Below are positions 52,587 through 60,521 of a DNA stretch of 64,000 bases, one piece after another. A program made the translations under genes and the position numbers. The DNA lies in assembly GCA_965262565.1 (NCBI GenBank), contig CBDHFQ010000005.1:186001-250000 (forward strand), read 5' to 3'. The DNA is from CBDHFQ01 sp965262565 (GTDB lineage: Bacteria; Bacteroidota; Bacteroidia; J057). Every line of letters starts with the position of its first letter. Within the stretch, counting starts at the first letter, position 1. Below the pieces are notes generated by a model. That model saw only the letters and a list, made by a program, of their open reading frames with translations. It searched no databases and had not been told where the DNA came from.

Positions 52587-53441
52587 CTACAAAAAATTTA
52601 ACTCATGCTGAAAAATGGATTTTACCAGTAAAGCTATTTTTTGATTGTTGGGTACCCTTATTCTTTCATGCATGATCCTGGTTACAGGAACCTTACATAT
52701 TTTTTCAAAAAGGCGTTTATAATACACATAGGCTAAATATACTCCCCTTCTTGCTCCTTCTGGCAAACGAACAATCCCCTGATAAGCCAATTCAAAGTCT
52801 TTTCTTATATCCTCCTCTATTCTCGCCTTTGTATCTTCATTAAAATCGCCAAAGTCAACTCCAGGAAAATAAACTCGGCCTCTATCGTGAAAATCGCTTT
52901 GCATATCTCTTAGGAAGTTGACCTTTTGGAATGCACTCCCCAGACTTTTCGCAGGGGCCTGCAATTTTTTATATTTTTCTTTATCCCCTTCACAAAATAC
53001 CCTCAAACACATCAATCCTACCACTTCTGCTGATCCATATATGTATTGGTCATATAAATCGGGATCATAGTTCTTATGCTCAAGATCCATCTCCATGCTA
53101 TCTAAAAAAGCATTTATCAACTCCATCTCAATATCATACCCTCTTACTACAGATTGAAAGGCCTGCAAAACGGGGTTAATGCTAATACCTTCCTCAATAG
53201 CTAGATAGGTTTCAGCTCTAAACCTGGAAAATAACTCCCTTTTATCATAGTCGTGAAAGGTATCTACGATTTCATCTGCAGCCCGAACATAACCATAAAT
53301 ACCATAAATGGGCATATGATAGCGTTTATGCAGGGTTTTGATCCCCAGAGTGAATGATGTACTATAACGCTGTGTTATGATCTTGCTACATCTGAAACAA
53401 GTATCGCGGTAAAGGTCCATGTGATCAATCATCTCGTTCAT
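52587..53441 (-). CDS. crtB: Phytoene synthase
   Basis: The 284-residue enzyme condenses two geranylgeranyl diphosphates to phytoene. The first Asp-rich motif is DEIVDTFHD near 62, the second is NFLRDMQSDFHDRGRVYFP near 175-192. The opening YRDTCFRCSKIITQRYSTSF is typical. It starts at ATG 53441 or another Met in the first seven residues. It follows the ECF sigma factor gene at 183 bases, and is the first carotenoid gene in this run. No crtI desaturase is between them. Confidence 0.93.
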   Translation of the reverse strand: MNEMIDHMDLYRDTCFRCSKIITQRYSTSFTLGIKTLHKRYHMPIYGIYGYVRAADEIVDTFHDYDKRELFSRFRAETYLAIEEGISINPVLQAFQSVVRGYDIEMELINAFLDSMEMDLEHKNYDPDLYDQYIYGSAEVVGLMCLRVFCEGDKEKYKKLQAPAKSLGSAFQKVNFLRDMQSDFHDRGRVYFPGVDFGDFNEDTKARIEEDIRKDFELAYQGIVRLPEGARRGVYLAYVYYKRLFEKICKVPVTRIMHERIRVPNNQKIALLVKSIFQHELNFL

Positions 53442-53450
53442 ATAAAAAAC

Positions 53451-53478
53451 GAGACAACTTCAAGTAAGAAATTATCTC
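53451..53478. promoter_or_regulatory. Imperfect dyad just upstream of crtB
   Basis: GAGACAACTTC (53451-53461) and GAAATTATCTC (53468-53478) are inverted repeats matching at 9 of 11 positions around six bases. The position, 10-38 bases before the crtB start, fits an operator. The binding protein is unknown. Confidence 0.3.
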
Positions 53479-53571
53479 GCTGATTAGGTTTATTAAAATA
53501 GGCGTTTAAACTTACTCATTAAACAATATCGATTAAAAGACCGATAATAATGCTATTTTGTTATAAGATAA

Positions 53572-53615
53572 TTAAAACTTATTGCACAAACCAACTATTC
53601 TGTTAAAACTTATTG
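53572..53615. repeat. Two direct repeats 31 bases apart upstream of crtB
   Basis: TTAAAACTTATTG occurs exactly at 53572-53584 and 53603-53615. The 31-base step is about three helical turns, so both copies face the same side of the DNA. They lie between the sigma factor stop and crtB and could be a regulator-binding pair. Confidence 0.45.
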
Positions 53616-53624
53616 TCTCTAAAT

Positions 53625-54140
53625 TTATAATCTGGAGTTACTATAACTCTTCAATTGAGTTTTTAGTTCTTTCCTCGCAATGTGAATTCGATTCTTTACT
53701 GTTCCTATAGGGATGTTTAAAATATCTGCTATTTCATGGTATTTATACCCTTTATAATGCATCATAAAAGGCGTTTTATATTCGTAATTCAATAACTGAA
53801 TAGCTTGGGTAATTTCGTCCATCGCCAGCTTAGAACCTGCCGCGTTTTCAGTAACATGTCTCGAAGAATTGATAAAGTGAAGATTATCTGTAGTATCAAT
53901 AAACGTTTTTCTCTTTACCAGACGATGGTAGTTTGTAATGAACGTATTTTTCATGATAGTGTAAAGCCAAGCTTTCAAGTTTGTTCCTTCCGTAAACTTT
54001 TCTCTATTCGCTATCGCTTTAAGTAACGTCTCCTGCATCAAGTCATTTGCCTCTTCCATATCACGTGTAAGTTTGAGTGCTATTGGCTTGAGAGACTTGT
54101 GAAGCTTTATAACTGCGCTATTAAATTCTATAGATGTCAT
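53625..54140 (-). CDS. ECF-like RNA polymerase sigma factor
   Basis: The 171-residue protein from ATG 54140 has region 2 (LMQETLLKAIANREKFTEGT, LKAWLYTIMKNTFITNYHR) and region 4 (YKTPFMMHYKGYKYHEIADI, GTVKNRIHIARKELKTQL). A longer TTG start at 54167 is unlikely because the predicted transcription start lies around 54163. Such sigma genes head carotenoid clusters in many Bacteroidota. It has a good promoter of its own. No obvious anti-sigma gene is beside it. Confidence 0.92.
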   Translation of the reverse strand: MTSIEFNSAVIKLHKSLKPIALKLTRDMEEANDLMQETLLKAIANREKFTEGTNLKAWLYTIMKNTFITNYHRLVKRKTFIDTTDNLHFINSSRHVTENAAGSKLAMDEITQAIQLLNYEYKTPFMMHYKGYKYHEIADILNIPIGTVKNRIHIARKELKTQLKSYSNSRL

Positions 54141-54169
54141 AAGTTTCTGTAAATTCTGAATGTACAATA

Positions 54170-54200
54170 CAAACTTAAACTACTTTTCAATAAAACACAA
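54170..54200 (-). promoter_or_regulatory. Promoter of the ECF sigma factor gene
   Basis: On the minus strand TTG (54200-54198) and TAAGTTTG (54177-54170) are separated by 20 bases, an exact -7 match with a fitting -33. Transcription would begin near 54163, so translation from the ATG at 54140 is favoured over the TTG at 54167. Confidence 0.65.
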
Positions 54201-54685
54201 GCATTTTGTTTAATTTTATCTATAGCAAGTTAAACAATAATCTATTACTTCCAAACACATTGTAAAAATAATATATACTATTACACTTATATCTTACTGT
54301 ATTTCAGCAAAGTATAGATTTTTAGGTTATTTTTTTTACAAATCTTAGCTAAACTCTTGTTTAACAAACATAAAGGAATCCTACAGCTATCAATACTTCA
54401 TTTGATCTTAAAAATCTTAACTTTAGAGCTAACATACACCTGAAAAAGTGCCATTTTTCGTATTTTTTAACTAAACTTAGATTTGATACACATTAAATAG
54501 CTTCAAAAAATCTGACTTCATTTGTCCTTTTGTTTACAATTATATTGAAATTCTTAAACAAGATTTAACTCTCCTTTTCTTTCACTTACCTTTGAAAAAA
54601 ACAATATCCTACCTTCCCCTACTTTCACTGTTCAAATACATGACAGGAAATAGGTAAATACCTGTAGATATTACTGACAAGATTA
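54201..54685. other. Long AT-rich intergenic region
   Basis: About 480 bases between the sigma gene's promoter and the next minus-strand gene's end. I see no open frame worth naming. A TAGATTTG box on the plus strand at 54478-54485 has no gene after it. No clear terminator or repeat was found. Confidence 0.45.
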
Positions 54686-56035
54686 CTATGGAATGCGATT
54701 GGGAATTTTCAGAATAAGACCTTTAAGCAATTCCTCCGTGGAAAGAAAATTTAGCTCAACTATTTTTACTTCATCAACTTGATACATATTAGCTATATCT
54801 GACAACTTTTCATTTTTCTTTACCTTATGATATATGTATTCCAAAGGCTCTTCCTCCTCTGTCAATGTCTTCTCTAAATCTGTTTCCTGTTTTTTCTCAT
54901 CTATAGAGTCCGTGGAACCATTAGAATAAATTTCCAGCTTGCCAGTGGTGCCCAAATTGCCTTCAGAATTAATTTGGATGAGATCTGGATATAATATCGT
55001 ATCGGTATCGACTACTTCTTGTTCAACAAACAAGCTGAATCCAAAAGGTACATTTGATGGATTTATACCAGTATCGATTGGAAGTCGAATCATCCTCCCT
55101 AGAGTTAAAGGGAATGAAAGTCCGGGATTAACAGTTAAAATATCTACGCTATCCAAGGTATAGAAATCAAGTAAATTAGAGAATTCTACCTCGCTACTTA
55201 TGCTGTAGTACACCCATGTATCTTGATCGCCCCCTGCAAATAGTGTATCTGATGAGATAAGAGATGTATCACTTTCGGCATCAATCTGAAATTCAGAAAT
55301 CATATTGGATAGCTGTAGGTTTTCCGTTTTGAGTGGCTGATTAGCAGGTTGCTTCCTAACATTTCCATTCCACTGCGGACCAGGAACAAAGGTAAACTGT
55401 ACCCCTAATTGAAGAATATGTAAAAAATCAAACTTAAACGTCTCTTCATTATTAATTTGGTCATCTAGCACATCTGTGAATGGCACTCTTAAGGCATAGC
55501 TGGTATTCAGAGCAAATTGCCTATTGATCCAAAATTCTGCTCCAAGTTTTCCGGAAATATGGGGAACTATTCGACTCCATTCTGGATTTATATTATTCGT
55601 AGGAGTAGATAAATCAATTTCCTCGCCACCTGAAGACATCGGCCTAAAGAAAAACATACCACTCCCCAAGCCCACATAAGGCTGAAATCTGGAATGACCT
55701 ATTATTCGGTATCTCACAGAGATTTCGCCAAATATAAAGGAAGTCTCAATAAAGGTATTCTCCTGCAAATTTTGGTTAGCAAGTTGTTCAGTGAATTTTG
55801 AACTTCCTGCTTCGATCTGGAAATGAAAGTGGGATGGGCTTGCTATTTCCATGGAAAAGGACATCCCCGGATTGAATCGGCTCAAGAAAGAATTATCATT
55901 AATTAACTCTCCCTGATAACTTGCTCCTAACAGGCTAAACCCCAACTTAATAGGCTTGACAATCGTAGTATCCTGGCCAATAGCTGTAGAAATCAACGCT
56001 AGGAACAAAAAAAACATCATCCATTTATTACCCAT
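54686..56035 (-). CDS. Outer-membrane beta-barrel protein with C-terminal LysM
   Basis: The 449-residue protein has a signal peptide (ending STAIGQ), an eight-stranded-type barrel region at about residues 25-215 (GFSLLGASYQGELINDNSFL, FIFGEISVRYRIIGHSRFQP, FLHILQLGVQFTFV), a central extracytoplasmic beta-rich domain, and a LysM module at about 396-445 (YHKVKKNEKLSDIANMYQVD, KGLILKIPNRIP) that can bind peptidoglycan. The pairing of a barrel with LysM would tie the outer membrane to the cell wall. It is followed upstream by the lipoprotein gene at 34 bases, so co-transcription is likely. Confidence 0.78.
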   Translation of the reverse strand: MGNKWMMFFLFLALISTAIGQDTTIVKPIKLGFSLLGASYQGELINDNSFLSRFNPGMSFSMEIASPSHFHFQIEAGSSKFTEQLANQNLQENTFIETSFIFGEISVRYRIIGHSRFQPYVGLGSGMFFFRPMSSGGEEIDLSTPTNNINPEWSRIVPHISGKLGAEFWINRQFALNTSYALRVPFTDVLDDQINNEETFKFDFLHILQLGVQFTFVPGPQWNGNVRKQPANQPLKTENLQLSNMISEFQIDAESDTSLISSDTLFAGGDQDTWVYYSISSEVEFSNLLDFYTLDSVDILTVNPGLSFPLTLGRMIRLPIDTGINPSNVPFGFSLFVEQEVVDTDTILYPDLIQINSEGNLGTTGKLEIYSNGSTDSIDEKKQETDLEKTLTEEEEPLEYIYHKVKKNEKLSDIANMYQVDEVKIVELNFLSTEELLKGLILKIPNRIP

Positions 56036-56069
56036 AAACAGGCATCATTATTACCTATTCCAAGCTCTA

Positions 56070-56618
56070 TTACATAATAACAATAGAGACGATTGGAGAA
56101 TTTTGATTTAAGTCTTCCAATTTAGGGGTTGATAGTGAAGTTTTGTCTTTATCTATTGGTTCAACTAAAAAATGAATAGAGGGAAACTGATCACAGCTGA
56201 TATCCCACAATTCATAATCAGCTAAATAAGCAACGAACCATTTTCCAGGATAACTATTGAGCACCTGGATTGATTTTCCTACGCTGATAGAATCCTGGTA
56301 CAATAAATCCTGGGTTTCAATTCTGATTCTGTTAACAGAATTGTTGCCTAAAAAGTCTTCTTCTATATAAACAGGACCATTTTTATAAGACAATATAGCA
56401 GATCTCCAGCTAAAATCATCGGCATTAAATAGAGAATCCTTGACAGATTTCCCTTTCCATTTTCTCAGACCTTCCTCAGGCATTTCATCTCCGATTTCTA
56501 CAAAAGAAAGTCCATATTCGGTAAATGTTTTACGTGAACTGCACGAAAAAACGGACAGTACCATCCCCAAAATCAGTGTTAATGAAATGTAATTAACTGG
56601 ATAAGCATATGTTGGCAT
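56070..56618 (-). CDS. Lipoprotein of unknown function
   Basis: The 182-residue protein has an N-terminal hydrophobic stretch and a lipobox ending LSVFSC near residue 26, so it is probably anchored to a membrane. The mature part (FVEIGDEMPEEGLRKWKGKS, YKNGPVYIEEDFLGNNSVNR, IHFLVEPIDKDKTSLSTPKL) has no family I recognise. It lies between murQ (27 bases upstream) and the barrel/LysM gene (34 bases downstream). Confidence 0.72.
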   Translation of the reverse strand: MPTYAYPVNYISLTLILGMVLSVFSCSSRKTFTEYGLSFVEIGDEMPEEGLRKWKGKSVKDSLFNADDFSWRSAILSYKNGPVYIEEDFLGNNSVNRIRIETQDLLYQDSISVGKSIQVLNSYPGKWFVAYLADYELWDISCDQFPSIHFLVEPIDKDKTSLSTPKLEDLNQNSPIVSIVIM

Positions 56619-56645
56619 ATATATCTGTTAAATTTCCTGTGGTCT

Positions 56646-57470
56646 TTATTGTCGATCCATCTCTTCTTTCACTTTAGCCACGGCTTCCCTCACACTACCT
56701 GCTTCTAATAAAAGCTTTTTAGCCTTTTCCTCTTCCAAGCCAGTTTCCTCCATAACCATACGAGTCCCTCTACGAACGAGTTTATGATTACTCAATTGCA
56801 TATCCACCATTCGATTGCCTTTAACCCTACCCAGTCGAATCATCACCGTTGTAGAAATCATGTTGAGAATCATTTTTTGGGCTGTCCCAGCCTTCATTCG
56901 GGTACTTCCCGTTACAAATTCTGGACCGACCACAGCCTCTATAGGATAATCTACTAAAGAGGCAAGAGGTGTATTTATATTACATGTAATTCCAGCAGTA
57001 GCGATCCCATGAGCTTTAGCTTGTCGAACCCCTCCAAGCACATATGGAGTAGTACCGCTGGCAGTAATTCCCACTACAAAATCCTTATCATCTATTTGGT
57101 AAGCATTCAAGTCGTTCCATGCTTGTAACTCATCGTCTTCAGCAAATTCTACAGCTTTTCTAATAGCCCCATCTCCACCGGAAATAATACCTACTACCCA
57201 ATCATGAGGAACACCATAAGTAGGGGGACATTCAGAGGCATCTAATATACCTAATCTTCCACTGGTACCACTTCCAATATAAAACAACCTTCCTCCTTCC
57301 TTCATAAGTCTTGTGATATGAACAATAGCATCTTCAATCCTGGGAAGCACTCCTTCGACCACATCAGCCACTTTTTTATCTTCTTCATTTATGCCTCTTA
57401 AGAGATCTGAGATACTCATACCCTCTAAATGGTCGTAATTTGAGGGTTGTTCTGTAGTTTTAAAGTTCAT
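56646..57470 (-). CDS. murQ: N-acetylmuramic acid 6-phosphate etherase
   Basis: The 274-residue cytoplasmic SIS-fold enzyme cleaves the lactyl ether of MurNAc 6-phosphate, part of cell-wall recycling. The phosphosugar-binding stretch FYIGSGTSGRLGILDASECP near 83 and GGDGAIRKAVEFAEDD near 118 are diagnostic. VGPEFVTGSTRMKAGTAQKM is the third family motif. It starts a run of three minus-strand genes with two envelope proteins. Confidence 0.95.
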   Translation of the reverse strand: MNFKTTEQPSNYDHLEGMSISDLLRGINEEDKKVADVVEGVLPRIEDAIVHITRLMKEGGRLFYIGSGTSGRLGILDASECPPTYGVPHDWVVGIISGGDGAIRKAVEFAEDDELQAWNDLNAYQIDDKDFVVGITASGTTPYVLGGVRQAKAHGIATAGITCNINTPLASLVDYPIEAVVGPEFVTGSTRMKAGTAQKMILNMISTTVMIRLGRVKGNRMVDMQLSNHKLVRRGTRMVMEETGLEEEKAKKLLLEAGSVREAVAKVKEEMDRQ

Positions 57471-57606
57471 ATAAAAAATTTAAGTACTCCTTTTTAAAAA
57501 TAAATTCTTTTAATGGCACCTGAATATCTGATATCTGAAAAAACTTACATAATTTTTTAAGCTTTCTTCTGATTAAATGGGACTTTCATAGATAGTTTAA
57601 TTCAAG

Positions 57607-57614
57607 TAAATTTG
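57607..57614 (+). promoter_or_regulatory. TAnnTTTG box upstream of the S41 protease
   Basis: TAAATTTG matches the -7 consensus and lies 59 bases before the ATG at 57673. A good -33 is not visible. Confidence 0.45.
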
Positions 57615-57672
57615 TCTTTTGGCTATATTGGATATAGTTTTTTTCAATTTCACCTGAATCGGAAGGTCATTT

Positions 57673-59316
57673 ATGAATAAGACCACTAAATATCTTCTAT
57701 TTAGCTTTGCTTACTTAGCAGTAGGGTTGGTTGTGGGGTTTCAGATCAATGCAAATATGAGGGCTAACCATAAGGTATTTGTCGATGGAGGATTATCAAA
57801 ACTCGAACATGTCATAGAGTTTATCGAAGAGAAATACGTGGAAGAGTCAGATCGGGAGGTATTAATAGAAGATGCTATCAGAGGGATTATGGATGGCTTA
57901 GATCCTCATTCGTTTTATATTCCTCCCGATGAAATGGAGCAAATGGAAGAACAATTAGAAGGGCAGTTTGAAGGAATAGGAATTTACTATGAGATCATTA
58001 GTGATACAGTCTTCGTAGTGGAGTTAACCACTGAAGGACCTAGTGCTACAGCAGGGATAGAAGTAGGAGATAAAATTATTGCAATAGATTCACATCCTAT
58101 ATCAGGAGTTAAGATAAATCCTCATCTTATTCAAGATTATTTAAAAGGCCCTTTAGATTCAACCCTTACCTTAGCAGTAATTCATGCAGATGCTCCTGAG
58201 GTAATCAAGCTTGAAATATCAAGAGCTAAGATTCCGCTGCCAAGTGTAGATTACTCATATATGATACACCAAAATGTGGGATATATTAAGATCACGAGAT
58301 TTGCAGAAACTACACATGAAGAATTTTTGAAAGCCCTGACTGAGTTAAAGCTTCAGGGAATGGAGAACCTCATACTAGACCTGAGAAATAATCCTGGAGG
58401 TTACATGAATATGGCCTATAAGGTAGCAGATGAATTTTTATCGGCGGGTAAGCTTATTGTTTCTACTGAAGGCCGTATTAAACAGAGCAGGAATAAATAT
58501 GAAGCCATAGCATCAAAAGGCGCTTTTGAAAAGGGCGGGTTAGTCATTCTCATCGATTATGGGACAGCCTCTGCCAGTGAAATCGTTGCGGGCGCTGTTC
58601 AAGACCATGATAGAGGGCTCATTGTAGGATTGCGATCCTTCGGAAAAGGGCTGGTTCAAATTGAGGATAAATTTGATGACGGATCAGCGATCAGGCTAGT
58701 CATTTCAGAATATTTTACGCCAAGTGGGAGATGCATCCAAAAGCCTTATCATATAGGTAATGAGGAATATGCCCATGAGATAGAAAAGCGATTTGAATCA
58801 GGAGAAATGGTAGATCCTTCCAAAATTCAGTACCCGGACTCATTGATGTATAAAACAAGATCGGGAAGAATCGTCTACGGAGGAGGAGGGATAGTACCGG
58901 ATATATTTATTCCTGACGATACCATCAGAAAATCTATCGCCTTAACTGACTTAATTGAAAACAGCTTATTCAGACTATTTTCCTTTGTCTACACGAAAAA
59001 ATTTCCTTCTGTATATTCAGAATACCCTACTTCTGCTGAATTTTTAGAGAACTTCCGCATTGACCAAACTATCTTAGATGAATTTTATATGTTTCTGGAT
59101 CAAAAGAACTATTCGATAGATAAAAATATGGATGAATTAGTACAAGAAGATATTTCTATCTATTTAAAAGCTTACATTGGGGGTATTATGTTCCAGGATT
59201 CAGTATTTATTCCTATTACCCACACCTTTGACCAAACAATTCAGAAAGCTATAGAACTAGTTCCAGTTGCCCAAAAATTGGAAAAATCAGGAAAACTATT
59301 ATTAGCAAATAGATAA
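57673..59316 (+). CDS. ctpA: S41-family C-terminal processing protease
   Basis: The 547-residue protein has a signal/anchor (LLFSFAYLAVGLVVGFQI), a PDZ domain at about 90-180 (GQFEGIGIYYEIISDT, AGIEVGDKIIAI) and the S41 catalytic domain with GTASASEIVAGAVQDHDRGL (catalytic Ser near 301) and SFGKGLVQIE (catalytic Lys near 325). It cuts the C-termini of envelope proteins. The C-terminal 100 residues are extra and helical. Divergent from murQ. It is followed 38 bases later by the exonuclease. Confidence 0.93.
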   Translation: MNKTTKYLLFSFAYLAVGLVVGFQINANMRANHKVFVDGGLSKLEHVIEFIEEKYVEESDREVLIEDAIRGIMDGLDPHSFYIPPDEMEQMEEQLEGQFEGIGIYYEIISDTVFVVELTTEGPSATAGIEVGDKIIAIDSHPISGVKINPHLIQDYLKGPLDSTLTLAVIHADAPEVIKLEISRAKIPLPSVDYSYMIHQNVGYIKITRFAETTHEEFLKALTELKLQGMENLILDLRNNPGGYMNMAYKVADEFLSAGKLIVSTEGRIKQSRNKYEAIASKGAFEKGGLVILIDYGTASASEIVAGAVQDHDRGLIVGLRSFGKGLVQIEDKFDDGSAIRLVISEYFTPSGRCIQKPYHIGNEEYAHEIEKRFESGEMVDPSKIQYPDSLMYKTRSGRIVYGGGGIVPDIFIPDDTIRKSIALTDLIENSLFRLFSFVYTKKFPSVYSEYPTSAEFLENFRIDQTILDEFYMFLDQKNYSIDKNMDELVQEDISIYLKAYIGGIMFQDSVFIPITHTFDQTIQKAIELVPVAQKLEKSGKLLLANR

Positions 59317-59353
59317 TATTCTGAAAATAGGTGAATTTTTCCTTTTTTTATTT

Positions 59354-60067
59354 ATGATGTTTACACGCCATCAAATAGAGAACATTCTTTTCATAGATGT
59401 AGAAACTGCTAGCCAACAAGCCAGCTTCGAAGAACTTTCAGATCGGATGCAAATGCTATGGGAGAAAAAAGCGCAAAAATATTTGAAAGCTGATTCCTCC
59501 GAAAATGTAAAGCAGCTATACCAAAAAAAAGCCGCTATTCATCCCGAATTTGCTCGAGCGGTGTGTATTTCCTGTGGTTATATTCAATTCAATTCCGAAG
59601 GGATCCCAGATTTGACCTTAAAGTCTTATGCAGGAGAATATGAGCCAGAAATATTAAGTACTTTCGGGCAGATGTTGACTAAATTTATGGCTAAAGATGG
59701 TCGTAATTTGTGTGCCCATAATGGAAAAGAGTTTGATTTTCCTTTTCTAGGGAAAAGATTTCTCATTCAGGGAATACCGCTTCCAGATGTATTACAGATT
59801 CAAGGAAAAAAACCCTGGGAAGTGTCTTTTGTAGATACTATGGATTTATGGAGGTTTGGGGACTATAAATCGTATATCAGTCTGGATTTGTTAGCAACAG
59901 TGTTAGGTGTTCCTTCTCCTAAAGATGATATTGATGGTAGTGAAGTCAGTAAAATTTTTTGGCAGGAAAAAAATATAGAGAGAATACAGATATACTGTGA
60001 AAAAGATGTCAAAACTACTGCTCAAATCTTACTGAGAATGTGCCAAATGCCCATGTTACCTACATAA
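59354..60067 (+). CDS. DnaQ/PolB-like 3'-5' exonuclease
   Basis: The 237-residue protein has the DEDD order: first motif FIDVETAS near 16, second CAHNGKEFDFPFLGKRF near 120, third from YCEKDVKTTAQILLRM near 216. DTMDLWRFGDYKSYISLDLL is the connecting segment typical of PolB-related predicted exonucleases. It probably trims 3' ends of DNA or RNA. A second ATG immediately follows the first. It is likely part of a plus-strand run with the unknown gene after it. Confidence 0.85.
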   Translation: MMFTRHQIENILFIDVETASQQASFEELSDRMQMLWEKKAQKYLKADSSENVKQLYQKKAAIHPEFARAVCISCGYIQFNSEGIPDLTLKSYAGEYEPEILSTFGQMLTKFMAKDGRNLCAHNGKEFDFPFLGKRFLIQGIPLPDVLQIQGKKPWEVSFVDTMDLWRFGDYKSYISLDLLATVLGVPSPKDDIDGSEVSKIFWQEKNIERIQIYCEKDVKTTAQILLRMCQMPMLPT

Positions 60068-60073
60068 AATACC

Positions 60074-60424
60074 ATGTCAGAATTTAAACGATTGCAGAGA
60101 TTACTGAAAAGCCTTATTCCTAGTTTTTCAAACAGATCTTCCTCTAACTATCAATATGAGGATGCAACATTAATGATCAATGATTTATCATATACTATTC
60201 AACCCGAAAAGTTAGAATATTTATTAAGTCGAAACGAAGCTTTGTACGAATTCATACAAGGAGTAGAAAAAATTGAAATCAGAACTGGTAAATCTCTTAT
60301 TAATGATGTTGGAACTATAGACTCCTCTTTCCAACCTCAGGGACACGAAGAAGGCGATAGAGTTTGGTTCACAATCACTTACAAAGGGAAAGAGAGAACC
60401 ATAGCGAGTTACATTATTCGATGA
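60074..60424 (+). CDS. Unknown 116-residue protein
   Basis: The protein reads FKRLQRLLKSLIPSF, then YQYEDATLMINDLSYTIQPE, EFIQGVEKIEIRTGKSL and EGDRVWFTITYKGKERTIAS. It is cytoplasmic, with a basic N-terminal helix and a beta-rich end. I do not recognise it. It starts six bases after the exonuclease stop, so co-translation is likely. Confidence 0.65.
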   Translation: MSEFKRLQRLLKSLIPSFSNRSSSNYQYEDATLMINDLSYTIQPEKLEYLLSRNEALYEFIQGVEKIEIRTGKSLINDVGTIDSSFQPQGHEEGDRVWFTITYKGKERTIASYIIR

Positions 60425-60464
60425 TCTTTTTTGAGAAAAATGCCATTCCTTCAGGAGATTATTC

Positions 60465-60472
60465 TAGTTTTG
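60465..60472 (+). promoter_or_regulatory. TAnnTTTG box upstream of aspS
   Basis: TAGTTTTG matches the -7 consensus and lies about 50 bases before the aspS ATG at 60522. It would allow aspS its own transcript. Confidence 0.45.
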
Positions 60473-60521
60473 CAAGGAACATATATTACCCCTGGCGATT
60501 AACAGAACATTGATCATATTT

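Noticed and set aside
54141..54167. TTG start for the sigma factor
   Set aside because: The promoter at 54170-54200 places the transcript start near 54163, leaving no leader for a TTG at 54167.
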